Shown here: in pieces, positions 34,100 to 43,425 of the stretch | How the letters are laid out: each line of letters starts with the position of its first letter | Numbering within the stretch: position 1 is the first letter of the stretch | Virus record (IMG/VR): IMGVR_UViG_3300027287_000002 | Coordinates: 62,001-126,000 of that record | DNA: 64,000 nucleotides | Source of the DNA: a virus | Direction: 5' to 3' (one strand) | Notes under the pieces: model-generated | Seen by the model: only the letters and a program-made list of their open reading frames with translations | What the model was told of the DNA's origin: nothing | The model's database searches: none | Program-made: the position numbers and the translations under genes

Positions 34100-37081
34100 A
34101 TGCCTACAAGTTCATTTACAGGTGGCAATGCAGGTAGTGGTACAAATAAGAATGTAAATAATGTGATTTATGTTCAAGATAAAGGCAATACTACATTTGA
34201 TGGGTATATAACAATAGATGGAAATTTGACTGTTAATGGTACAACTACAACAATAGATAGTGTTACTTTGACAATAGAAGATCCTGTGATTACATTAGCT
34301 AAAAATGCTAATCTTAATCCTACTGCTAGTACAGATGCAGGCTTGTTTTTACAAAGAGGAAGTACAGAAAATCCTGCTGTTTTTATTTGGAATGAAACTT
34401 TAAATCAATTTGAACTTGCAACAGTAGCAGGTGCAACGAGTGCAACAACAAATTTCACAAGTCTTACAAAAACATATTCTACTTTAAAAGCAGGTATTTT
34501 TAGTGGATCATCTGCTACCTTTACAGGTGTAGTTACTTCAAATGGTCTATCTTTAACAACAGATGGTCAAGTTTCAATTAAAAAACCAACAGACACTTCT
34601 ACTACACCTGCTATTTTATTAAATGCAGATAGAACAGGTAATGGACAACAAGCAGATATTATTGCTCTTGAAGTAGAGAGAGGTGCATTAACAAATGCTA
34701 AAATTAAATGGGATGAAACAAATGATTGGTGGGATTTTAATTCCAATGTTTATTTTTCTGAAAATTTGACAATAGGCAGTGATGATACAAAAGATTTAAC
34801 AATTCTTTCTGAAACCACTATCTCAAATAATCTCATTCCTGTCTATATTTATGTTAAGTATAATGCTACATCCTTTACAGACAATGAGTATTTTTATATC
34901 TTTAGTACAGACGATAATGGTCTTACAAGAGAAGTCATTCCGATAAAAGTTAATTTTAGTTCGCCAAAACTAAAATTAAATCAAAGTGCTGGATATAATC
35001 GTTATATTGCATATTCAGCATCAACATATAATAACACCACACCACCTACTATCAATGGTATTGTCTATATTAATCCAAATAAAACTTATTATTTTCATAT
35101 GGTGAGTGATGCAATAGACTTGTCTAATTTAGATTTTCAAATTTATGCAAGTAATTCTATTTTAGGATATGCTCCAACATATTGGAAAGTATTTGACGGA
35201 TATGATGTAAATACTACAACTGCTATCGTAACATATACATTTGTCAGAGGTTCTACTTGGAAAGAAAGTGATGTTGTTTACAAAGCAGGGATTTTAGGTG
35301 GATTTGGATTTATAGATGTTTCTGATATAAGTAGTCCTACTTCTGTGAGTGATATTCAAGCTAAGACTTCTTTAAAAATCCAAAAAGGTAAAAATGCAAT
35401 TTTATTAAATAGTGATTACACAGGCAATCCTAATGTAGATGGTTCAAATGTCATTGCTCTCGAAGTAGAGAGAGGGATAGGCACTAATAGTTATATTGAA
35501 TGGAATGAAGAAAATCAAAGATGGGATATAGAACCAAGTTCTTTTTCTACATCTTTCGCAACAGATACTTTAGATGCTACTACTACTACAATAAATATGT
35601 TAGATGCTAATAACATTACAACAGAACAAATTGAGATTGAAAACAATCATTTCCCTGTTTATATTTATGTTAAGTATAATTCTTTATCTTTAGGTGATAG
35701 TGAGTATTTTTATATTTTTAGTACAGATGACAATGGTATTACAAGAGATGTTGTTCGTTTATCTAATTTAGATCATCTTTCCGAAAACACAGGTGCTGGT
35801 TATTATCGTTATATTGCAAGTGCAGGTTCAACATATAATAACACAACACCTACACCTACTGTAAATGCTATTGCTTATTTAGATCCAAATAAAACTTATT
35901 ATTTTAATATGGACAGTACTGATATTGAATCTTTAGTGCCTGATTTTTATGCTTATGTAAGTACAACAGAATTAGGATCAGGAGAATTACCTTCTTATGC
36001 ACTTGTATTGAGTGGTTTTAGTTCAAGCACTACTACTTCGGCAAATATTGTTTATACTCTAATTACCAATGCTCAATGGAATGGCAATAATATAGTTCGT
36101 AGAGTAGATAATGGTACAGTAGAAATTAGTACAATGAATGGTGCAACCACAGTAGATGATATTGATACCATACCTCTTAGAATACACTCTAAAAAAGAAA
36201 ATCAATCTACTACTGCTATCTTATTAAATAGTGATGAAACAGGATCACCTACAAAAAGTGTACAAATTGAAGTAGAGAGGGGTACAAGTACTAACAGCTA
36301 TATTAAATGGGATGAAACAAATGACAGATGGGAAATATTCAATGATCTTAAAGTTTTAGATTCATCTTCAAATACTACTTTACTAACAGATACTTCTTTT
36401 ATTTATACCTATAAGCCTTTAAGTTTAAATAATAGTCTATTCTATAAAGTACAAAGAATATCCTCTACACCAACTAATATCACCTCAGATGTGTCTTTTG
36501 TAGTTATAGAAAATGGTGCTTTAGGTAGTGCTGTTTTCCAAATGAATCTTCCTAATTTAAATGATGATACAATAGGTGGAAGAGTTATTAATATTGCAGT
36601 CAAAAATGCAAACTATGCAGAGATTTACACAGGTGGTACAGGACAAAATATTAGACATGGTGGTACTATATACTCACCATCAGATGCTTTTATTTTAAGT
36701 GGATATAGTTCTGTTCAATTAATATCTCATATTGTAGGTGGTGTTAAAGATTGGTATGTCACAGCTATATCTAATTCAGATATGATAGATTATATCACTG
36801 CTAGTGGTGCTATTACTATTTTTAATGGCAAGACCTATCACTGCAATCCTGCAGGTACTATTGCTTTAACTTTAGGTGTTGCACCTAATGGTACACAACT
36901 TACATTTAGATCTAGATCTAATCAAACCACTACAATCACTACTGCAAATAGTGGTATTGAAGGTACACATAATACAATCACCTTCAATTCAGATGCAAAA
37001 GGTTTAAGTATATATTATTATGGTACTAGCTGGTGGGTTTCTAGTATGTATGGCAATGTCGGCATAACCACAGTCCCTTAA
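34100..37081 (+). CDS. Tail fibre protein with internal repeats
   Basis: 993 residues. The N-terminal region has a fibre-shaft signature (ITIDGNLTVNGTTTTIDSVT, then IEDPVITLAKN). Three repeats of A-I-L-L-N-x-D-x-T-G...E-V-E-R-G...I-x-W-(D/N)-E-x-N start near nt 34610, 35395 and 36215. Two long copies of a (V/F)-P-V-Y-I-Y-V-K-Y-N...YFYIFSTDDNG domain lie between them. The C-terminus is compact (TYHCNPAGTIALTLGVAPNG and onward), as in fibre tips. Likely a host-binding fibre, by architecture. Confidence 0.8.
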   Translation: MPTSSFTGGNAGSGTNKNVNNVIYVQDKGNTTFDGYITIDGNLTVNGTTTTIDSVTLTIEDPVITLAKNANLNPTASTDAGLFLQRGSTENPAVFIWNETLNQFELATVAGATSATTNFTSLTKTYSTLKAGIFSGSSATFTGVVTSNGLSLTTDGQVSIKKPTDTSTTPAILLNADRTGNGQQADIIALEVERGALTNAKIKWDETNDWWDFNSNVYFSENLTIGSDDTKDLTILSETTISNNLIPVYIYVKYNATSFTDNEYFYIFSTDDNGLTREVIPIKVNFSSPKLKLNQSAGYNRYIAYSASTYNNTTPPTINGIVYINPNKTYYFHMVSDAIDLSNLDFQIYASNSILGYAPTYWKVFDGYDVNTTTAIVTYTFVRGSTWKESDVVYKAGILGGFGFIDVSDISSPTSVSDIQAKTSLKIQKGKNAILLNSDYTGNPNVDGSNVIALEVERGIGTNSYIEWNEENQRWDIEPSSFSTSFATDTLDATTTTINMLDANNITTEQIEIENNHFPVYIYVKYNSLSLGDSEYFYIFSTDDNGITRDVVRLSNLDHLSENTGAGYYRYIASAGSTYNNTTPTPTVNAIAYLDPNKTYYFNMDSTDIESLVPDFYAYVSTTELGSGELPSYALVLSGFSSSTTTSANIVYTLITNAQWNGNNIVRRVDNGTVEISTMNGATTVDDIDTIPLRIHSKKENQSTTAILLNSDETGSPTKSVQIEVERGTSTNSYIKWDETNDRWEIFNDLKVLDSSSNTTLLTDTSFIYTYKPLSLNNSLFYKVQRISSTPTNITSDVSFVVIENGALGSAVFQMNLPNLNDDTIGGRVINIAVKNANYAEIYTGGTGQNIRHGGTIYSPSDAFILSGYSSVQLISHIVGGVKDWYVTAISNSDMIDYITASGAITIFNGKTYHCNPAGTIALTLGVAPNGTQLTFRSRSNQTTTITTANSGIEGTHNTITFNSDAKGLSIYYYGTSWWVSSMYGNVGITTVP

Positions 37082-37097
37082 AAAATGAAAGTATAAA

Positions 37098-37733
37098 ATG
37101 ATAATCGTAAACAGAAAAGATGATAAAATCATCCAAAGGTCTAGTGAAATCACAATCACAGATATGAATGGCAAATACCTTTTAGATGAACCTGAAACCA
37201 CTAAAGTTTCTTTAGCTAATTCTATTCCTACCATCCAATCCGATATTCAAGATAGCTTCCTTGCTCTTTATCCAGATTACACAGATATAACCTTTAAATC
37301 TTTACCTGTGCAATCCGATTTTGATGCTAGTGCTTTATATACTACTTATCCATCAAGATGTCAGTTAGGTAGTGATTATAATACCTGTGCTATTTTACCT
37401 AAAAATGAAAACACTAATGCTTATGGTGTGCTTATCACAGATACAATCACTACTACAAGTAAAGATAAATTCCTTGTCTATTGGAAGGTTGCTATTGTTA
37501 GCTATGGTCAAGAGCAATCAGTAAATGTAAATGTACCAAGCACAATGACATATGAAATTTTAGAACCTAGTGATATTCAAGTGTATATTTCTAATGATGA
37601 CGGTGTATCTTATACAGAGGCGAATTATTTGACACCTGTGAGTTTTCCGAGTGCATCCACTACTCTAAGACTAGCATTTATCAATAATTCATTAAATAAA
37701 ATACACTTATTAGGATATGCAATACTTTACTAG
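37098..37733 (+). CDS. Fibre-operon protein, 211 aa
   Basis: Beta-rich protein (begins MIIVNRKDDKIIQRSSEITI) without a recognised domain. The C-terminal half has repeated strands (TMTYEILEPSDIQVYISNDD). It lies between the repeat-bearing fibre gene and the 1714-residue gene with gaps of about 12-16 nt, so it is part of the fibre operon. It could be a fibre tip, a linker or a trimerisation aid. No sequence evidence separates these. Confidence 0.68.
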   Translation: MIIVNRKDDKIIQRSSEITITDMNGKYLLDEPETTKVSLANSIPTIQSDIQDSFLALYPDYTDITFKSLPVQSDFDASALYTTYPSRCQLGSDYNTCAILPKNENTNAYGVLITDTITTTSKDKFLVYWKVAIVSYGQEQSVNVNVPSTMTYEILEPSDIQVYISNDDGVSYTEANYLTPVSFPSASTTLRLAFINNSLNKIHLLGYAILY

Positions 37734-37745
37734 GAGATAATTAAC

Positions 37746-40700
37746 ATGGCTGATAATTTTGGAACAGAAGTCAGTAGAGTTCTCAATAATCAAAACACTA
37801 AATTTACACATCTCATTTGGCAATCAGGTAAACCACCTTTGGATTCTGAATTAAACTTTGTTGGACAGCTTGCCAATGATTCTTTAATTGATGCAATTAA
37901 ACAAACTACACCTAGTGGTTTTCTTGCTGATCCTATTAGTGCGATTGATTTTGAATGTAATCCTTTAGATAGCAATCAGTTCAGATTAAATTCTATTGAT
38001 GCTATTGTTAATGGTATGCCTATTCGTATTCGTGGCTGTAATACGAATAGTGAAACCTCTAACATCATTAAATTATCTGCACCACCTGCCACAGGCAATC
38101 GTGTAGATTTTGTTTTCTTAGAAGTTTGGCGATCTTTAGTTAGTCCAAATCCTTCTACTGATTATAAACCTAGTGCTATTACTTTCTATAAATATGGCAA
38201 CACTCAATTTGGTGGTACTAATATTACAGATGATCTTATTGATAATGACATAGGATTTGAAACCACTAAACGAGTTCAAATTCAATATCGTTTAAGAGTA
38301 GAAACTAATATTGATATTGACACTTATCCACAAGGCTTAGGTGATCCATCTGTTTTTGGTCAAGGTAATTCTATTAATCCTGTGACAAGTGCAGTATATA
38401 CTAATATGGCAAGCGAAGGTGATCCATCCTGCTGGAAAGCATCATCTGTTGATTTTGAATCAACAGATAATTATTCCTATGCTATTCCTATTTGTGCTGT
38501 CTTTAGACGATCTACTTCTTCTTATATTGCTGTTCTTAATGGTTCATCACCTACACATAATGGTGCATCTGTAAGATCATCATCTACACCTAAAACCTTA
38601 ACACAAGCTATTTTATCTGCAAGTTTGACTTCATCTGCTACTACTTTAAATTTAGGCAGTTCTATTGTAGGCAGTGGTTTAGATGAAGGTAATTCTGTAG
38701 GTGATTATCTAGTTTTAAACACAGGCATTAATAAAGAGATTGTTTTGATCTCTAGTGTGAATGTAGGCACAGGTGCTATTGTTATTGTTCGTGGTCAATT
38801 AGGTACTCAAGCTAAATCTCATCTAGCATCTACACAAGTGAGTTTATATAATGCAAGACCTGATGGTTTATATGCAGATCAAATTCATGAACAAGATATT
38901 TTAGATTTGATGAATAGCATTTCTTTAACAGGATTTGATTATTCACAGCTATTGCAAAATGCAGTAAATGACTTGATCACAAATAATTTAAGAACAACTT
39001 GGAAATCAAGTGCTACAGGCAGTGATAGTAAAGGTATTACTTTGGCTCAAGTGGATGTTATTGGTAATCCTAATACAACAAGACCATATACTGAAATTTT
39101 AGATGCTCCAAATGGTATTAGAACAGTATGGTCAGATAGTGCAGTGGTTGAGAAAAATGTAAATATCATTATTGATCCAGCTACAGCTTTAAATGATGAT
39201 GGTACTACTGTTGGATATTTTGATAGTGGCTTAACAGACAATTGGACGATTAGTGCAGATTTAAAACCAACAGGTTTTATGCCTAGTGTAGATATTGGTG
39301 GTGGTACATATCAACAAGCATGGTCAAGTGGTGCTGTCATTTTCTTAAACTTAGGTGGTCTTGATGGTCAAAGTGGTGCAAGAAAAGGTTTTAAGAATAA
39401 TCAAAAAGCAGTTCGTTTCTTAACTGAATCAGAGGAAGATTTAAAGCTATATCTTATTAATGATAATGGATATACCGATCCATTCACCAAAAAAACTCTT
39501 TTGCCTGTACTATCAACTTTTGCAGGTTATCCATCTAAAGTAGAAATCTTTGGTGGTCTTGTACACTCATCTTTAAAAGTTACAGGTATTTCAACAGTCT
39601 TAGCTGATCTTCAAATTAAAAGAATTTCTAATAGTGCAGATGTCAATCTTGAATATTATTATGAAATTGATTTAGGTGTAAATCTTGCAAGTTTACTTGA
39701 TGGTACTACTAAAGTTTTAGGTAATGAATCAGTAGCTGATCTTCTTACAAACTATGGTAAAGATAATACAGGCTTTAGTTCTGAATTATTTGCTATTGTT
39801 TATGGATCACCTAAAACACAAAACAACCAATCCTTTCAAATTATAGGCATGGGAAAAGATGGTTTAACTTCTAGTGAAACTGATGCTAGTGGTTTAAATA
39901 CAAATTCTACCATTCGCTTACTTCGTTTAAATGGTGCTTTCTCTAATTGGACAGAAGATACAGATGGCAATACTTTAACAGTAGAAATCAGAACTAGAAG
40001 AACTTATGCTTTTGATGGTACTACTGCTACTGATCCTTCTTTATGTATCGTCTTGCCTTATCATACTGTTTATGAAAATAATGCAGTATCTCAAATTTAT
40101 GCTACTGAAGGCACATACTCTACATCTAAACTTTTAATTAATGCTACTTTACAATATGCACCCGGTCACAGTGGTCTTGCTCGTTCACCTGATCAAATCC
40201 ATAATGTGTCTTTAAGAAATAAAAGCACAGCTTATCTTAGAAATGCTATTAGTGATCTTGATGCTACTCAAACTATTTTTGAAACAGACCTTGTTAAATA
40301 TGATGCCAATACTCATATTCAATTATGGAATGCTTTAGCATCTAAAAATGCTGATCCTAGTCCTACAGGTAATCTTAATACTTTTGGTGGCAGTGTTATT
40401 GGTGGTGCAGATATTGATCGTAATAATGAAATCTTTGCTGATCCAAATTCTAAAACTTTAATTCTTAAACCTTTTAAGCAACATAATCTATTATTGCAAT
40501 CCTTCCGTGCAAGTACATCTACTGATTTGCTTTTAAGTCAATATTATCAAGATGGTGTCACTGATAAAGATGGTGCAGGCATCTTCACAGGTGCTGGATT
40601 GCCTCAAGATTATTTTGAATTTCCACCTATGCACCTACCTAAATTTGGTAGACAGGATATTCCTTTCCATACAAACACAGGTTTAGGTGATCCTTTCTTA

Positions 40701-42890
40701 AATGGTTTACATCATCTCTTTATTGACACTAATACAAATACAGATGATGTCTATAATATCATTGGTGGTGATAGTAATGAGGGTTCAGCTGGTGTTGAGC
40801 CTATGCTTTTCTACACTGCTATTGATTATGGTACAAGTGATGATATTACTACAGGTCATCCATCTTTAGGTGCTAGAAAAGTTTCTCTTGAAATCCCAAG
40901 TACAGACTTTGGCAATATCTTAAATGGTATTGAACTGCCACCTTATCATGGTCTTGCTCGTGTTTATGGTGTATATGAAAAAACAGATTACCTTGCTAAA
41001 GTAGGTTCATCTGTAGCTGGTGGACATGAATCAGATCGTGTTACTCCTATTGCAAATCCACCTATTAATTTATTAAGAACAGATGCTACTAAATACACTA
41101 TGTTTATTAGACAAGATGGTGCAAGTGATGTAGCAGACACAACAGGCAGTCATACTTATATCTTAACAGAACATTCTCTTGATATTCGTAAAATTCCTAC
41201 TTATGTAGCAGGCGATGAATTTGCAGATTTTGATTATGTAGTAGAATGCTGTGTCTTTGGCTTTGCAAATGGATTTATTAATAAGAATAGCTTTATTCTC
41301 ATTCGTAAATATGATGGTGCTGGTGTTGAGAATGTAAATCTCACTACCTTACCAACAGAATTACAAAATGTGGATGTTGTTATCCCTTCACCTTTTGGAT
41401 CAGCAGATGAACTTTATGTAGAGTATTCAAGAACAGCATATCAAGGTGATATTTACCATACAAGAGGAGGATCAGTTGCAAATTATAATGATGAAGTTAT
41501 TAGACAAGGACAACTTAATCCAAATGATCACTATTATGGTGGACTTACAAGAAAACAATTTAATACAGATGGTTCATCAGCTATTACAATCACTAATCCA
41601 AGAGGATTTGCAGTGCTTGCATCTATGGATTTTTATTTGACATTAGGTACAGGTAATATCGGTGGTACTCTTTATGAGAACACAGTAACAGATATTGGAT
41701 ATGAATCTACACATACACCACCAACTGCCTTAAATCAAGAATTGATCCATATCAAAGCAAAAGCCTTTAATGGAAAAGAAATTGGATTAACAAATGCTAC
41801 TGCTACTTTAGTTTATGTAAAAAATAAAATTGTAGATGGTGTCTTACAAGTAAACCATTGCTATATTACAATCACATTGCCTAATGGTACAATTAAATCA
41901 GATGACTTTGCGATCACTAATGTTTTCACAGATGAGAGTTTAGCATCTACCATTATTGACACAGTAGGCATTTTATCTGACTACATTATTAGTGGATCAT
42001 ATACAATAGATCTTTATGTAAATAGAATTGTGTTTACATATATGGAAAAAGGTGTGATTGGGAATCAAGCTCAAATCTCTATTTATTTTACCTTCCCTGT
42101 AAATCAAAATAAGTTCACATATAAATTAGGTGTAGATACTTTATATGCCACAACAAAAGTGTATATGACAGGTGGCACAGGTATTCAAAATAATGCAGGC
42201 AATGGATCACTTGACTCATCTTTAATAGGCTTAACATCTCGATTGCCATTAGGTTTACTTGTAAATGATTATGATTTCTTATGTGAAGATATTCTTAATG
42301 ATGGATCAAGCTATTTACAATCTACTTTAGGTAGTGTTAAGACTGCTAATATCTCTTTACCTATTGGTAGCAATGGTCTTGCTTATTCTAAAGTGAATGG
42401 TGTTGCTGGTGATGCTCTTATTATGAGTGAAGCAGTAAATGATACATATATTGCTTTTACTGATCTTAGTCCATCAGGTACTAAAACCTATAGAACACAT
42501 CGTGGTGCTGTTTTATTTGGAGCATCAGGTAAAGTTAAAGGTGGTGCTGTTTCTTATGTTGTCACTAGCTTTCCTACAAGTGTACAACCTGTCCTTAAAG
42601 GTGGTGTTTTAGCTTGTAAAGCTATGCTCGTTCAAAACTTTGATGAAACTGCATTTACTACAGATGATGAAGTATCTTATGGTAGTGAATTACAATTAGT
42701 TATCATTACACAGGCAATTTACAGATCAGATGTGAATCAGGCAATTACTTTACAAGGTAGTATTTCACCAAGTGGATATGGTGAAGGATATGCAAGTGCA
42801 GATAGATTTAATATTAAAGGTAGACCTGTGATTAAGAATAAAATTCAGAAACCTGATTTAACAATTAGTCCTGCACCATTTACAAGGTAA
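37746..42890 (+). CDS. Giant baseplate/fibre protein, 1714 aa
   Basis: Shares the N-terminal module of the 964-residue protein: LIWQSGKPPLDSELNF near residue 23, VFLEVWRSLVSP near 122 and RPDGLYADQIHEQDILDLM near 373. The remaining 1300 or so residues are beta-rich with receptor-like loops (LPPYHGLARVYGVYEKTDY near 1067, then RTDATKYTMFIRQDG) and end in LTISPAPFTR. GGAG precedes the ATG. It is last in the plus-strand tail operon and followed by the convergent SspB-like gene after 12 nt. Fibre or fibre-collar role is inferred. Confidence 0.75.
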   Translation: MADNFGTEVSRVLNNQNTKFTHLIWQSGKPPLDSELNFVGQLANDSLIDAIKQTTPSGFLADPISAIDFECNPLDSNQFRLNSIDAIVNGMPIRIRGCNTNSETSNIIKLSAPPATGNRVDFVFLEVWRSLVSPNPSTDYKPSAITFYKYGNTQFGGTNITDDLIDNDIGFETTKRVQIQYRLRVETNIDIDTYPQGLGDPSVFGQGNSINPVTSAVYTNMASEGDPSCWKASSVDFESTDNYSYAIPICAVFRRSTSSYIAVLNGSSPTHNGASVRSSSTPKTLTQAILSASLTSSATTLNLGSSIVGSGLDEGNSVGDYLVLNTGINKEIVLISSVNVGTGAIVIVRGQLGTQAKSHLASTQVSLYNARPDGLYADQIHEQDILDLMNSISLTGFDYSQLLQNAVNDLITNNLRTTWKSSATGSDSKGITLAQVDVIGNPNTTRPYTEILDAPNGIRTVWSDSAVVEKNVNIIIDPATALNDDGTTVGYFDSGLTDNWTISADLKPTGFMPSVDIGGGTYQQAWSSGAVIFLNLGGLDGQSGARKGFKNNQKAVRFLTESEEDLKLYLINDNGYTDPFTKKTLLPVLSTFAGYPSKVEIFGGLVHSSLKVTGISTVLADLQIKRISNSADVNLEYYYEIDLGVNLASLLDGTTKVLGNESVADLLTNYGKDNTGFSSELFAIVYGSPKTQNNQSFQIIGMGKDGLTSSETDASGLNTNSTIRLLRLNGAFSNWTEDTDGNTLTVEIRTRRTYAFDGTTATDPSLCIVLPYHTVYENNAVSQIYATEGTYSTSKLLINATLQYAPGHSGLARSPDQIHNVSLRNKSTAYLRNAISDLDATQTIFETDLVKYDANTHIQLWNALASKNADPSPTGNLNTFGGSVIGGADIDRNNEIFADPNSKTLILKPFKQHNLLLQSFRASTSTDLLLSQYYQDGVTDKDGAGIFTGAGLPQDYFEFPPMHLPKFGRQDIPFHTNTGLGDPFLNGLHHLFIDTNTNTDDVYNIIGGDSNEGSAGVEPMLFYTAIDYGTSDDITTGHPSLGARKVSLEIPSTDFGNILNGIELPPYHGLARVYGVYEKTDYLAKVGSSVAGGHESDRVTPIANPPINLLRTDATKYTMFIRQDGASDVADTTGSHTYILTEHSLDIRKIPTYVAGDEFADFDYVVECCVFGFANGFINKNSFILIRKYDGAGVENVNLTTLPTELQNVDVVIPSPFGSADELYVEYSRTAYQGDIYHTRGGSVANYNDEVIRQGQLNPNDHYYGGLTRKQFNTDGSSAITITNPRGFAVLASMDFYLTLGTGNIGGTLYENTVTDIGYESTHTPPTALNQELIHIKAKAFNGKEIGLTNATATLVYVKNKIVDGVLQVNHCYITITLPNGTIKSDDFAITNVFTDESLASTIIDTVGILSDYIISGSYTIDLYVNRIVFTYMEKGVIGNQAQISIYFTFPVNQNKFTYKLGVDTLYATTKVYMTGGTGIQNNAGNGSLDSSLIGLTSRLPLGLLVNDYDFLCEDILNDGSSYLQSTLGSVKTANISLPIGSNGLAYSKVNGVAGDALIMSEAVNDTYIAFTDLSPSGTKTYRTHRGAVLFGASGKVKGGAVSYVVTSFPTSVQPVLKGGVLACKAMLVQNFDETAFTTDDEVSYGSELQLVIITQAIYRSDVNQAITLQGSISPSGYGEGYASADRFNIKGRPVIKNKIQKPDLTISPAPFTR

Positions 42891-42902
42891 CAAAGTAAAT
42901 GA

Positions 42903-43331
42903 TCATTGTGGTTTGTCATTATATTGACCAACAGTAATATCATCTCTTTCAAATTGTTTTTGTAAATCTGAAATAAATTTCATTGCATCAATATCACCTA
43001 ATTCAATTAAAGGAATCAATCTCTTTGTGGAATCAGGAATTGCATCATCAAAAAGAACTGCATCTTCAAGTGATGCACCTGCAATGAAAACTGCAAAGAT
43101 TGCATTGTATGGAATATGACATTCAAAAGGTACACCACCAAAGGATAAAGTTGCCACGACTTTATCATCTCTAAACTGCATAGGATATGAAAAGTGATTT
43201 GAAAGATTTAATCGTACATTATCTTTACTCATTAAATCTTTTGGTAATTTAACACCTTCATAGGTAGGATTAATTGCAACAGTGGTTTTTGCTATTGCTA
43301 AGTGATCTAAAAGGATTTGCTTTCTATCCAT
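42903..43331 (-). CDS. SspB-like ClpXP adaptor homologue
   Basis: 142 residues. Residues 25-90 follow the SspB core: V-K-L-P, then DNVRLNLSNHF, VVATLSFGGVPFECHIP and Y-N-A-I-F-A-V-F. These match the E. coli SspB pattern V-P...IVLNI...FNARFGGIP...VP-x-x-A-V-x-A-I-Y. SspB binds ssrA-tagged proteins and hands them to ClpX by a C-terminal peptide. This protein ends DDITVGQYNDKPQ, with no obvious ClpX-binding tail, so it might redirect or block delivery. AAGGAAAATACAAATG forms the ribosome site. Own promoter at 43382-43425. Fold assignment strong by eye; mechanism is inference. Confidence 0.8.
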   Translation of the reverse strand: MDRKQILLDHLAIAKTTVAINPTYEGVKLPKDLMSKDNVRLNLSNHFSYPMQFRDDKVVATLSFGGVPFECHIPYNAIFAVFIAGASLEDAVLFDDAIPDSTKRLIPLIELGDIDAMKFISDLQKQFERDDITVGQYNDKPQ

Positions 43332-43381
43332 TTGTATTTTCCTTCGTTATTGAAGTTTGAGTTCTCAAAGAACTTATTGTC

Positions 43382-43425
43382 TACATATACCTAAACACTA
43401 AAGATAAATTTTTATTGCAAGTTCA
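43382..43425 (-). promoter_or_regulatory. Phage promoter element (TTGCAA class), copy 8
   Basis: Minus-strand ATGAACTTGCAATAAA, spacer, TAGTGTTTAGGTATATG. The TGA at the left end of the element is also the stop codon of the ligase gene. The leader contains GAGTTCTCAAAGAACTTA, whose AGTTCT and AGAACT can pair. The element drives the SspB-like gene about 50 nt downstream. Confidence 0.75.
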
